Shown: piece by piece, positions 27,264 through 36,206 of the stretch | Position numbering within the stretch: the first letter of the stretch is position 1 | Layout of the letters: every line of letters starts with the position of its first letter | Assembly: GCA_003250975.1 (NCBI GenBank) | Contig: QKIY01000035.1 | Location: forward strand, 1-64,000 | Direction: 5' to 3' | From: Gammaproteobacteria bacterium | GTDB taxonomy: Bacteria > Pseudomonadota > Gammaproteobacteria > Eutrophobiales > Eutrophobiaceae | Length of the DNA stretch: 64,000 bases | Notes under the pieces: generated by a model | Database searches by the model: none | What the model saw: only the letters and a program-made list of their open reading frames with translations | Told to the model about the DNA's origin: nothing | Program-made: the position numbers and the translations under genes

Positions 27264-28256
27264 ATGATTCATAAAATAATCCTGGCTTTATTGGTACTTG
27301 GATTTTGTTCAGTTCTTCATGCTGAAGAACTTGCCGCACCCGTAGAAATCAGGGAATGGCTTGTTCCCTGGCCTGATTCCGAACCCGGCAGCCCCTTTGT
27401 CGATCAAAAAGGACGGGTCTGGTTTTGTGGCCAGAAAGGCCACTTCCTGGCTTACTACAATCCCGAGTCTGACAAATTCAAAAAATATGATCTCGCTAAG
27501 GATGCAAACCCCAGGAGCCTGATCGTTGACCAAAAGGGACGGGTCTGGTTTACCGATCCGGTTAATGGCTATATTGGCAGACTGTCTCCCAAGAGCGGCA
27601 AGATAAAAAAATACCCTATGCCGGAACCACAGAACGCTGATCCCTATACCCTAATTTTCGACAGCAAGGGGGACATCTGGTTTACCGCAATGTCGGCTAA
27701 TGCAATTGGCAGGCTTGAAATGGCGACCAAGGAGATTTCTCTTTACAGTCTTAACACGGACAACGCACGCCCCTACGATATCAGGATAGATACTGAGGAC
27801 AGGCCCTGGGTCTCGCTGTCAGCAACGAACAAGCTGGCTACCGTTGATCCTCAGACTTTTGAGGTATCTGAATACGAGATGTCCAATACCAGTATCCGGC
27901 CTGGCCGCATCGCCATTACAAGTTATAACAAGATATGGTTTGTGGATACGGTCATGGGAAAGTTGGGGCGATTTAATCCAAAGCGCAATATCTATTCTGA
28001 AAGAACAGTCCCTGGTGGCGAAACGGCAATTCCGTCGGCCATTATAGTGGATAATAACAACTGGTTATGGTTTGTAGAGACCGGCTTAAATCCCAATCGC
28101 CTTGTCAGTTACAATCCCTGGACAAAGGAATTCCTGCATATTAGTGATATTCCCAGTGGCGGTGATATGGTTAACCAGATGTATTTTGATCCAGGTGCAA
28201 GGGAAATCTGGTTCGGTTCTTACACCAATTTTATCGGGCGGGCAAAATTGCCTTGA
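27264..28256 (+). CDS. Exported beta-propeller protein of the Vgb/SMP-30-like group
   Basis: The 330-residue product has a clear signal peptide (cleavage after VLHA, residue 20). About six or seven repeats follow, each with a core of the form D-x-KGRVWF or NKIWFV (for example DQKGRVWFTD, DSKGDIWFTA, NNNWLWFVE). Such spacing of about 42 residues is typical of virginiamycin-B-lyase-like and NHL propellers. Most exported members of this group are not antibiotic-inactivating, so a binding or lactonase-like role in the periplasm is equally possible. No strong ribosome site is visible; a 17-bp palindrome lies immediately upstream. Confidence 0.75.
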   Translation: MIHKIILALLVLGFCSVLHAEELAAPVEIREWLVPWPDSEPGSPFVDQKGRVWFCGQKGHFLAYYNPESDKFKKYDLAKDANPRSLIVDQKGRVWFTDPVNGYIGRLSPKSGKIKKYPMPEPQNADPYTLIFDSKGDIWFTAMSANAIGRLEMATKEISLYSLNTDNARPYDIRIDTEDRPWVSLSATNKLATVDPQTFEVSEYEMSNTSIRPGRIAITSYNKIWFVDTVMGKLGRFNPKRNIYSERTVPGGETAIPSAIIVDNNNWLWFVETGLNPNRLVSYNPWTKEFLHISDIPSGGDMVNQMYFDPGAREIWFGSYTNFIGRAKLP

Positions 28257-28269
28257 TAAGTAGTCCAGG

Positions 28270-28292
28270 GCGTTTTTTCTTGTAAAAAACGC
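28270..28292. terminator. Hairpin after the beta-propeller gene
   Basis: GCGTTTTTT, CTTGT loop, AAAAAACGC forms a perfect 9-bp stem, 14 bases after the stop. No T-run follows the stem, so it is not a canonical terminator; a role as an mRNA 3' end or barrier before the kinase gene is possible. Confidence 0.35.
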
Positions 28293-28356
28293 TAAGGTAT
28301 CCTTAATATGTACAAATATATTTTCAATGTACTGAATATTAAAGGACCGCATCCCT

Positions 28357-29100
28357 ATGCCCCGCAGTAAGACAAAAAAGATACCTGTCATAGAAAGCTT
28401 CAACCTTACTCCGGGCAGGATTATTGCAAAAAAATACGAAGTAATTTCATTTCTGGGTTCCGGCTGGGAAAGTGAAGTCTATCTGGTAAAGGAATGTACC
28501 ACGGGGATCGAACGTACGGCCAAGCTGTTTTTTCCGCATCGCAACCCTCGTGACAAGGCTTTGAAATTCTACGCGCGGAAACTTCACAAGTTACGTAAAT
28601 GTCCCATTGTTATCCAGTATTCAACGCAGGATTATTTTGTTTACCGGCGGCAGAGCATTTCCCTGCTGGTATCCGAGTTTGTCGAGGGTGAATTGCTGGG
28701 GGCTTATCTCGCAAGGCATCCCGGCAAAAGGTTGCAGCCATTCCAGGCAATACATCTGCTTTATGCCCTCTCGAAGGGGATAGAATGTATTCATTCCGTT
28801 GGCGATTATCATGGTGATCTGCATGCGGATAATATTATCGTCCAGCGGGTGGGCCTGAATTTTGAGTTGAAATTACTGGATATGTTTCACTGGGGTGCAC
28901 CCAGCGCCGAGAATATCCGAACTGACGTAATTGATCTCATTCGAATATTCTATGATGCGCTTGGTGGAAAAAAGCATTATTCCAGGCTTCCTCAACCGAT
29001 TAAGGATATCTGTTGTGGCCTGAAACGCTCATTAATTACAAAGAAATTCAGGACAGCCGGCAAATTACGCCTTTATCTGGAATCGATGCAGTGGGACTAA
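28357..29100 (+). CDS. Atypical Ser/Thr protein kinase-like protein
   Basis: The 247-residue single-domain kinase fold has a Gly-rich loop GSGWESEV (residues 34-41), a probable ATP-binding lysine K56 (TAKLFF) and a catalytic loop HGDLHADN (152-159; D154 and N159 kept). The metal-binding DFG is changed to DMF (D175). The HGD loop places it nearer to RIO, ABC1 or aminoglycoside-kinase-like enzymes than to PknB. The C-lobe is short. The PP2C phosphatase gene begins at the base after its stop (TAAATG), so a kinase-phosphatase pair is likely. The substrate is unknown. Confidence 0.75.
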   Translation: MPRSKTKKIPVIESFNLTPGRIIAKKYEVISFLGSGWESEVYLVKECTTGIERTAKLFFPHRNPRDKALKFYARKLHKLRKCPIVIQYSTQDYFVYRRQSISLLVSEFVEGELLGAYLARHPGKRLQPFQAIHLLYALSKGIECIHSVGDYHGDLHADNIIVQRVGLNFELKLLDMFHWGAPSAENIRTDVIDLIRIFYDALGGKKHYSRLPQPIKDICCGLKRSLITKKFRTAGKLRLYLESMQWD

Positions 29101-29931
29101 ATGATGATGAAAAGGAAGCTTGATACTGCATTGATAAACATTCCCGATAGTATGGAAGCGCCTGAAGTCGTTTCTATAGGCTCCGGTACTGCCGCATATT
29201 TTTCTGCCCGTGCTCCGGACAAGTCTACGCCAAATGAAGATGCACTCGCGTTAATACCCGTGGATGAAAACACGGTTGTTCTGATAGTTGCGGACGGTCT
29301 GGGCGGACTGCCTGCCGGTGAGGTGGCATCCCAACTAGTTATCAAGACACTTGTCGATTCCCTGAATCTGGTCAGAAGAGATGGTACCGCTCCCCGGGAG
29401 GCGATACTCAATGGGATTGAGCAGGCCAACAAGAAACTCCTGGAAAACGGAAACGGTTCTGCCACCACACTGGTTGTCGCAGAAATACAGGACATGACTT
29501 TGCGTACTTATCACGCGGGTGACTCCATGATCATGTTGGTAGGTAACAGGGGCAAGGTGAAGTATTCAGTTATCCCGCATTCCCCAACCGGTTATGCCTT
29601 GGAAGCAGGCATCATTGACGAATCCGAGGCCATGTTGCATGAAGACCGGCATTTTATATCAAATTTTATCGGTAGCCCGGATATGCGCCTGGAAATAGGT
29701 CCGCCCGTCCAGATGGCTGCCAGAGATACACTGGTACTTGCCAGCGATGGCTTGTCAGATAATCTCTATGATAATGAGATTGTTGAAATGAGCCGTAAGG
29801 GTCCGCTAAAAAAGCGTATCATCCGGCTGGTATCTGCTTCGAGTAAATATATGCTGGAAGAGGCTGAAGATCGCCAATGCCATCCGGATGACCTGACACT
29901 TATTCTTTACAAGCCTGGTTCGGGTTCCTGA
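29101..29931 (+). CDS. PP2C-family Ser/Thr protein phosphatase
   Basis: The 276-residue cytosolic protein has PP2C metal-site motifs NED (residues 45-47), ADGLGG (64-69), HAGDS, ASDGLSDNL and the terminal HPDDLTLIL. It should remove phosphate from Ser/Thr residues. The ATG abuts the stop of the preceding kinase-like gene, which implies coupled expression and possibly shared targets. Candidate targets include the next two genes or the kinase itself, but this is inference. Confidence 0.88.
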   Translation: MMMKRKLDTALINIPDSMEAPEVVSIGSGTAAYFSARAPDKSTPNEDALALIPVDENTVVLIVADGLGGLPAGEVASQLVIKTLVDSLNLVRRDGTAPREAILNGIEQANKKLLENGNGSATTLVVAEIQDMTLRTYHAGDSMIMLVGNRGKVKYSVIPHSPTGYALEAGIIDESEAMLHEDRHFISNFIGSPDMRLEIGPPVQMAARDTLVLASDGLSDNLYDNEIVEMSRKGPLKKRIIRLVSASSKYMLEEAEDRQCHPDDLTLILYKPGSGS

Positions 29932-30054
29932 GAGGTTACCACTTCTGTCCGGTTACTATTTGTTTTATATTAGATAAGAGTACGTATCTTCTCGACAGAA
30001 AAATATTATAAATAATAATCATTAACACCTTGATGTAATGGAGACTGTTTGGGC

Positions 30055-30864
30055 ATGTCTATATTAGAAGACCTGAAAAGGCAGGCCAGAGAGCAAACAC
30101 GGCCAAATCTGAATAGCAGGCAGGTAGATGCTGAGTCGGATAGTTCTGTGCCCAATGATACTGCACTCAGGCAGGAGAGAAACTGGAAGCACCTCTCGCC
30201 AAAGATGCACCTCATATATAACTTTCTCAGGGAATTTGCTTATAACCTTAACATAGTGCAACCAGATGTCAGGATAAATTACAATATCACCAAGAGCATT
30301 GTGATTAAGAATATGCATATGCAGGATTTTGAACTCGTTAAACCTGCGGAATCAATGAAAGATTTTGTTTTTCGTTATCACCTTATACTGAACCACAGGA
30401 TTAAGATTACGATTAACAGTGAGAGTGGTTCTGAAAAATTCAGGGAATTACTGAAAAAAAGACAGATTAAATTCACCAATGATGTACTTGGGCCGAAAAA
30501 AATCCTGTTTATTCTTGAACCAAAATTTATAACCTCATTCTGTTTCACCGCAGATCTTGATAATTGCATGATCAAGTTAAGGATGGAAAATTTCGACGGC
30601 GCATGGTCTACAACAATGCGTTATACTGTTAATAAGGTGAATCGCGAACTTATGGAGGAGTTGGGTAAATATATTCTGGGCAAGGACAACAAATTCATGG
30701 CCTTGTCCGGCAATTCGGTCAGTGATGCCGTGCGCGCTGAACTCAGGAAGAAACTCCGGCAGGAAGGCAAGTTAACCGGTAGCGATAGTGCCAACAAAGG
30801 CCAATCTTCTGAAAGTCTGATGGACAGAACCGCCAGCAGACTCAAGTCGCTGTTTGGAAGATAG
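30055..30864 (+). CDS. Conserved-looking cytoplasmic protein of unknown function
   Basis: Not recognised. The 269-residue product has no signal peptide or membrane helix. It has a basic, polar N-terminus (ILEDLKRQAREQTRP), a central mixed alpha/beta portion with several Lys/Arg-rich strands (residues about 75-200) and a polar C-terminal tail ending in RTASRLKSLFGR. The start ATG 30055 is preferred to a TTG six bases upstream. It lies between a kinase/phosphatase pair and a Gre-like factor on the same strand, with a gap of about 120 bases after the phosphatase. Confidence 0.65.
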   Translation: MSILEDLKRQAREQTRPNLNSRQVDAESDSSVPNDTALRQERNWKHLSPKMHLIYNFLREFAYNLNIVQPDVRINYNITKSIVIKNMHMQDFELVKPAESMKDFVFRYHLILNHRIKITINSESGSEKFRELLKKRQIKFTNDVLGPKKILFILEPKFITSFCFTADLDNCMIKLRMENFDGAWSTTMRYTVNKVNRELMEELGKYILGKDNKFMALSGNSVSDAVRAELRKKLRQEGKLTGSDSANKGQSSESLMDRTASRLKSLFGR

Positions 30865-30899
30865 TCTCTACTCAAACTCAACTAGTTACATTTTATTTT

Positions 30900-31400
30900 A
30901 TGAGCCGAGCTTTTGTTAAAGAACCTGATGGTGATCAGGCCGATGAATCGGTTGTAGAGAAACCGCAAAGCGATTTCCCGAATTACATGACGCTGTCTGG
31001 ATTACAGGATATGAAGCAAGCGGTGGAGGAATTAAGACAGCAGCACAGGGATCTTAAAAAGGATGAAGAGGAAATGCAGGTTAAAAACCAGATAAAACGG
31101 ATAGAAGCTGACCTGAGATATCTGGAAAAACGTATTCAATGCGCAATACCTGTGGATACCTCAAAAATTGATTCAGCTGAAATACGATTTGGCGCAAAGG
31201 TTGACCTGATTGATGAGAATGACAAACGCTTCCAGTTCAGAATAGTCGGGGAAGATGAAGCCGATGCTGAACAGGGGCTGATTAGCTGGGTTTCCCCACT
31301 CGCAAGAGAACTGATAGGCAAGAAGGCCGGTGATGTCCTTGTTTGGGAAAGGCCATCCGGTGATCTTGAGCTTGAAGTCCTTGATTTCAGCTATAAATAA
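30900..31400 (+). CDS. Gre-like transcription factor lacking the catalytic tip
   Basis: The 166-residue product has the two-part Gre fold. The first part is a helical N-terminal domain beginning YMTLSGLQDMKQAVEEL and ending in ADLRYLEKRI. The second is the C-terminal FKBP-like domain with EIRFGAKVDLIDENDKRF, GEDEADAEQGLISWVSPLARELIGKKAGD. In GreA and GreB the coiled-coil tip carries an acidic DLSENAEY or DRSENADY motif needed for RNA cleavage. Here that segment is shortened by about 12 residues and the motif is missing. It is likely an anti-pausing, Gfh- or Rnk-like variant. A normal greA is present at 51531. Confidence 0.8.
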   Translation: MSRAFVKEPDGDQADESVVEKPQSDFPNYMTLSGLQDMKQAVEELRQQHRDLKKDEEEMQVKNQIKRIEADLRYLEKRIQCAIPVDTSKIDSAEIRFGAKVDLIDENDKRFQFRIVGEDEADAEQGLISWVSPLARELIGKKAGDVLVWERPSGDLELEVLDFSYK

Positions 31401-31471
31401 TATGAAACGAAAAGGCCGTTACTGCCAATATGCAGCAACTGCCGGAAACACCGGAAGCCGTTATAAGGTTT

Positions 31472-33649
31472 CTAGTATTTAAGGGAAATACCTGCAAACA
31501 AATTCCTTTCCGGGGCCGGTTCAAAATAGCGATGCCGTGCCTCATTTATTCGGATATTCCCGATATATTCTTTATTAAACAGGTTGCTAATGCCAACAAA
31601 CGGCGTGATCTCGGTACTTCCATCTCCATATGTCCAGCCAAACCTCAGGTTGGCAACAGCGTAATTTTTCGTTGTTTCGCCTTGGGGTATTAAATTTGCA
31701 CCTACGCCGGGGTCGTCAATGTATGCATTGTTAACAAAAATTTCATCGACGTATTGAATATCAAATGCCGAGTAGAATCCGGAGGGTGCATAGTAGGATA
31801 TTTCCGCATAACCAAAGTGCTCAGGAGTGCCGGGTATCTTTTCTCCCGCGAACGACATTCCAGACACAATCAGCTTGTCAAATTCGAAATCCGAGTAAGT
31901 ATAGGCCAGGGAGACATTGAGACCGGGAAGGGAGGGAAGAGGACTGAAACTCAATGCCGCTTCCAGACCATTTCGAGTTGTGTCACCGACATTGTCAAAT
32001 ACTATTGAACCTAAGCCATTTTCGCCAATTGGAAATATCTCGTCTTCAGTGTCGATACTGAAAATAGAGATTTGATAGCTTGCCCTGAGAGGCAACAATC
32101 CCTTGATACCAACCTCATAGTTAGTCGAAGTCTGTGAATCAATAGACGTATTAAAGCCGGCGCCTGATCCTGGGGCTGCAAATTCCCGTGTGCTAGGTGT
32201 CTCAAAGGAGGTCGAGACGGCTCCGTAAATATTAACAGACTCGTTAAATTTATAGAGTAATCCAACCTGCGGGCTAAATTCATCAAAAGTTACCGAACCT
32301 GATTGGTCTCCATTTGACAGGAATTTATCAGTGAATTCAAATTCAACTTCATCGTAACGACCGCCAGCGGTTAGCTGTAAATTATCTGTGATGTTAAATT
32401 CATCCTGAATATAAATACCCCAACTGAAGACGTCTTCATCCTGATCCAGTGACAAGGGACCTACAACAGGAGAGTCAACGACATTAGTATAGTTTTTTCG
32501 TTCATCCATCTGTGAATCAATATCGGCACCTATGGTAAGTCTGTTGGATCGACCGAAAAACTGATCAGAATAGCTATACTGCAACCCACCACCGATAAAC
32601 ACGCGGTCTAAATCGACAATGCCTCCATCAGGACTCGTGGCAGGTAACGGGGAAAAATCCCCGAAAGGAAGGTTCGCGTCAAATTGCCGAAACTGGTAGT
32701 AATTACGGGCAATTATTTCATGCTTGTTGTTTAATAATTTCCTGTAAGTAAGTCCAAATTGCTGTTGATCTACTGATTCACCAGCGTCGAATCTCACATT
32801 GTTTCTTTGTGCAACTGTGCGATCCGGATCAAAGGTAGTACAAAATGCAGTTGCAGTCTGGGGGCTACATAGACCACCGGGGTCTTCTGCTTCAGGTTTA
32901 TGCAATATGTTTGCGGTGAGAGTGAAATCTGACGTTGAGTCAATATCGTAGCGAAATTTGGAGTTGACATTATATCTTTCGATTTCAGAGTGGTCCCTGT
33001 AACCTTCATAACCCAGTCTCTGGGCACTTATGAAATAATTCAGAGCGTTTTTTTGACCGCCCGCTTTTAATTGGACTTGATTATAGTTATCAGTACCCGT
33101 CGTTACTCTACCTTCCACATACGGTGCTGCGGCCGGGCCGTCTTCCGTGTAAATATTAATTACACCACCAGCGGCGGTGCCGTATAGGGAAGACGACGGT
33201 CCTCTTATCACCTCCATTCGATTTATAGAACCAATATCGATACTGTCGATACCGCCTTGCCCGTCAGGCAGAGTATTAGGTATACCGTCAACATATACCT
33301 TTACGCCACGAATACCAAAAGTACCACGGGCGCCAAAACCACGGATCGAGATACTCAGGTCCTGATTAAAGTTATAACGGTTCTGCATAAAGATACCCGG
33401 GACCTTATTAAGCGATTCATCCAGGCCAAGTTGCTGGCGGCCATACTGGATATCGTCCTTGGTCACTGCGCCAACCGATGCAGGTATCTCATAAAGGGAT
33501 TTTTCGACTCGCGTTGCTTCAACAGTGATGTCCTGTAGCTGCTCTACACCTTTTTCAATTTCCTCAGCATTCAGAGTACTGGTAAATAACAGGCTGGTGA
33601 CTGTAATCAGGAAAGGCTTAAGTGGTGACTTCACTTCGTGTTCCCCCAT
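31472..33649 (-). CDS. TonB-dependent outer-membrane receptor
   Basis: The 725-residue product has a signal peptide ending near TLNA, then a plug domain (DITVEATRVEKSLYEIPASV, VPGIFMQNR, SIRGFG, VIRGPSSSLYGTAAGGVINI). A 22-strand barrel follows, ending in the TonB-receptor C-terminus with a final aromatic (ISLKY). Such receptors import siderophores, haem, cobalamin or other large ligands with energy from TonB-ExbBD. The closest overall feel is to siderophore or vibriobactin-type receptors; the ligand is not assignable. A weak Fur-like site lies just upstream. Confidence 0.93.
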   Translation of the reverse strand: MGEHEVKSPLKPFLITVTSLLFTSTLNAEEIEKGVEQLQDITVEATRVEKSLYEIPASVGAVTKDDIQYGRQQLGLDESLNKVPGIFMQNRYNFNQDLSISIRGFGARGTFGIRGVKVYVDGIPNTLPDGQGGIDSIDIGSINRMEVIRGPSSSLYGTAAGGVINIYTEDGPAAAPYVEGRVTTGTDNYNQVQLKAGGQKNALNYFISAQRLGYEGYRDHSEIERYNVNSKFRYDIDSTSDFTLTANILHKPEAEDPGGLCSPQTATAFCTTFDPDRTVAQRNNVRFDAGESVDQQQFGLTYRKLLNNKHEIIARNYYQFRQFDANLPFGDFSPLPATSPDGGIVDLDRVFIGGGLQYSYSDQFFGRSNRLTIGADIDSQMDERKNYTNVVDSPVVGPLSLDQDEDVFSWGIYIQDEFNITDNLQLTAGGRYDEVEFEFTDKFLSNGDQSGSVTFDEFSPQVGLLYKFNESVNIYGAVSTSFETPSTREFAAPGSGAGFNTSIDSQTSTNYEVGIKGLLPLRASYQISIFSIDTEDEIFPIGENGLGSIVFDNVGDTTRNGLEAALSFSPLPSLPGLNVSLAYTYSDFEFDKLIVSGMSFAGEKIPGTPEHFGYAEISYYAPSGFYSAFDIQYVDEIFVNNAYIDDPGVGANLIPQGETTKNYAVANLRFGWTYGDGSTEITPFVGISNLFNKEYIGNIRINEARHRYFEPAPERNLFAGISLKY

Positions 33650-33664
33650 AATTATTAAATGTGA

Positions 33665-33683
33665 CCGTAATATAATTATTATC
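33665..33683 (-). promoter_or_regulatory. Weak Fur-box-like sequence before the TonB receptor
   Basis: The 19-mer starting CCGTAAT and ending ATAATTATTATC agrees with the Fur consensus at 12 of 19 positions, 11 of 12 in the right half. The left half does not match. It lies 16 bases beyond the receptor start, in promoter position. Confidence 0.25.
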
Positions 33684-33868
33684 AGGCCCGTGGCCGGGCA
33701 CGGCAGTTATTGTTCTGTAACATTAATTAAGCATTAATAATACCAGTATTTATAACTGATTGAAAATGAACAGAATAATGAAAGAACAGGGGAGTGCCAC
33801 AGATTTTAACCCGGTTGCTGGCGTACAGTTGGTGGTTGATATCTTGCAGCCAGGTTAAAACAGCAGGC

Positions 33869-35563
33869 TCATGCCAGGTGATCGAGGGCGGCTTGGGCGT
33901 TCTCATCACCTTGGTCGGCCGCCTGTTGATACCAGTAGCGAGCCTTTTCAATGTCCTTTTTAATCCCCCTGCCCTTGGCGTAGATCACACCAAGATTGTA
34001 TTGGGCATTGGGGTTGCCTTGCTCGGCCGCCTTTAGGTACCAGTAATAGGCCCGGGTATCATCCCGTTTCACCCCTTGGCCCTTGCCATACAGATAGGCG
34101 AGCATGAGCTGTGCATTGATATGACCGTAATTGGCGGCCGCTTTGTAAAGCTTGAAAGCCTCTTTCATATTCTTCTCGACACCACGACCCTTCATATACA
34201 TATTTGCCAGGATGTGCTGTGAATTTGCATGGCCCTTGACGGCGGCGCGTTCGTACCAGTTTACTGCCTCAACATAATTTTTTTCAGTGCCTATGCCCTT
34301 GGCGTACATCATGGCGACTGTGGCCTGGGCCATGACATCGCCCTGCTTGGCTGCCAGCTTGTACCATTTGAATGACTTGCCAAAATCCTGCGTAGTGCCT
34401 CTGCCCTTGGAATACATCACGCCCAGGTTATATTGAGAGGTCAGGTGACCTTTTTCTGCCGCCTTTTTATACCAGGCCAGAGCCTCAGCTTCATTTTTTT
34501 CTACGCCGATACCTTTGGCATAGATAAAGCCCATATTGGACATTGCAACCACATTGCCATTGTTTGCCTCTTTCAGCGTGAGCTGGAAAACCGACTTTTT
34601 GTCAGATGATGAATTAAGATCAACCTTGAATCCGTCAGGGGGGGAAACAGGCAAATTACCTGCGTCTTCCAGCATGGCGCGCCATTCACTGATACTTTGT
34701 GGTCGCTTTTCCTTTTCAAAGGCCAGGGCGTGATCAATTGCTTCAAGAAGGTGCGCCGGGTATTCCCCGGCTCCGATTTCCTCGGCTAGCACATAAGGGT
34801 CCCTGCCGGTGCGAGTAATCGTCATCATTCTGTCTGTGGCATCTATTGGTGCCACACCGGCAATGGCGCGATACAAGGTTGCACCAAGTGAGTAGATATC
34901 TGTCCAGGGTCCCTGGCCATTTTTTTCGGCATTATATTGCTCAATGGGGGCATAACCGCGCGAATAAAAGCCGGTCATCGAAATTTCAGTTTCCCTGAAT
35001 GATTTGCGTGCTGATCCAAAGTCAAGCAACACCGGCTCGCCGTCTACACGGATAAAAATATTGGCTGGCTTGATATCACGGTGAATAAAACCGGCGTCAT
35101 GGACCTGCTGAAGACCATCCAGTATGGGTGAAATGATTGCCTGCAGGGCCTTCGCATCCAGAATCTTGTGGCGGGTAAGGACATCCTGGAGGGTCTCTCC
35201 CAGTTCATAATCCATCACCATATAGGCAGTATTATTCAACTCGAACACATTTCGAACTCTGACGATGTTGGGGTGCCTGAACCTGCCTATAGTACGGGCC
35301 TCATCAATGAAACGGTTCAGGCAGTCATGGTATTTCCCGGCAAGCTCGGGATAGGACGGTTCCAGGCTACCGTCTTTAAGGCGGACCGCCATCTCAGCTG
35401 GCATGTATTCCTTGATGGCGACTTCATGGTCGAGGTTCACGTCGTGGGCAAGGTAGGTGATACCAAAACCACCCAGCCCCAGAACGTCCTTTATCTCATA
35501 CCATTGTATCTTGTGACCGGTGGGGAGGGCATTGTGCAGTATTTGTTTTTTGACCCTAGCCAT
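33869..35563 (-). CDS. Ser/Thr protein kinase with C-terminal Sel1 repeats
   Basis: The 564-residue protein has an N-terminal Hanks-type kinase: Gly loop GLGGFG (29-34), lysine K51, HRDIKPAN (161-168) and DFG (181-183). A linker (about 290-325) leads to six Sel1-like repeats of 36 residues, each with a G-(V/T/I)-x-K/Q-(N/D) turn such as YAKGIGVEKN and YSKGRGTTQD, plus a partial seventh. Sel1 arrays bind proteins, so they probably recruit a target. There is no membrane helix or PASTA domain. It is transcribed opposite to its neighbours; no cognate phosphatase is adjacent, though a PP2C gene lies 4 kb away. Confidence 0.93.
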   Translation of the reverse strand: MARVKKQILHNALPTGHKIQWYEIKDVLGLGGFGITYLAHDVNLDHEVAIKEYMPAEMAVRLKDGSLEPSYPELAGKYHDCLNRFIDEARTIGRFRHPNIVRVRNVFELNNTAYMVMDYELGETLQDVLTRHKILDAKALQAIISPILDGLQQVHDAGFIHRDIKPANIFIRVDGEPVLLDFGSARKSFRETEISMTGFYSRGYAPIEQYNAEKNGQGPWTDIYSLGATLYRAIAGVAPIDATDRMMTITRTGRDPYVLAEEIGAGEYPAHLLEAIDHALAFEKEKRPQSISEWRAMLEDAGNLPVSPPDGFKVDLNSSSDKKSVFQLTLKEANNGNVVAMSNMGFIYAKGIGVEKNEAEALAWYKKAAEKGHLTSQYNLGVMYSKGRGTTQDFGKSFKWYKLAAKQGDVMAQATVAMMYAKGIGTEKNYVEAVNWYERAAVKGHANSQHILANMYMKGRGVEKNMKEAFKLYKAAANYGHINAQLMLAYLYGKGQGVKRDDTRAYYWYLKAAEQGNPNAQYNLGVIYAKGRGIKKDIEKARYWYQQAADQGDENAQAALDHLA

Positions 35564-35772
35564 ATTGTTGCCAAATGTAAGCAGGCCCCTTACTGGACAT
35601 TAAGCGGTGGACCAGTGAATGTCATTATTGAATTTCATGCATTATCTTTTACAGTTTTGGCCATAAATACAACCAAAATAGTAGAATTCATCAATATCTT
35701 GTTGAAGAAAAAACAATTTCGGCTAGTCTAGATACTAATATTTAGTGCTGTATCGAGAGTGAGGAAGGGCAA

Positions 35773-36030
35773 ATGAAGGTCATTCTGTTCATCATCGTCC
35801 TGGTTTCTGCCGTGGGGGCCTGGCTTTATTTTAATCCAACTGTCTGGCAGGACCTGCTAGGTGATACACCGCTGGGACCACCACCGACGGTGACAAAACT
35901 CTATAAATGGCAGGATGCCAAGGGTCAGTGGCAGGTGTCCGATAAACCTCCTCCCGGTGATATCGATTATGAGATCATGCAGTTTCGCAGCGATACCAAT
36001 GTGGTCCCGGCGCTGAAGGAGGAGAAGTAA
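35773..36030 (+). CDS. DUF4124-like small exported or anchored protein
   Basis: The 85-residue product starts with a hydrophobic segment (residues 3-20) that could be a membrane anchor or uncleaved signal. It then shows LYKWQDAKGQWQVSDKPPPG, the hallmark of DUF4124 (a short beta-hairpin with YxWxDxxGxxxxSDxPP). These small proteins are often periplasmic and of unknown function. A GAGGAAGGG ribosome site precedes the ATG. It stands alone between a kinase gene and a channel gene. Confidence 0.8.
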   Translation: MKVILFIIVLVSAVGAWLYFNPTVWQDLLGDTPLGPPPTVTKLYKWQDAKGQWQVSDKPPPGDIDYEIMQFRSDTNVVPALKEEK

Positions 36031-36206
36031 GTACAGGTTTTTGATATTTCGAGAAATTTATCTGGTTTTTTAATTGATGATAAATCAGACAATTGGGGTA
36101 TTTACCGGGTTTATTTATGTGACATCCATTTGCCAGCGTAGTAGGGTGAAACACTAAATAAACTCATAAAAACGACTCTTAAAGCCAAGCAATTCGAGGG
36201 GGACAA

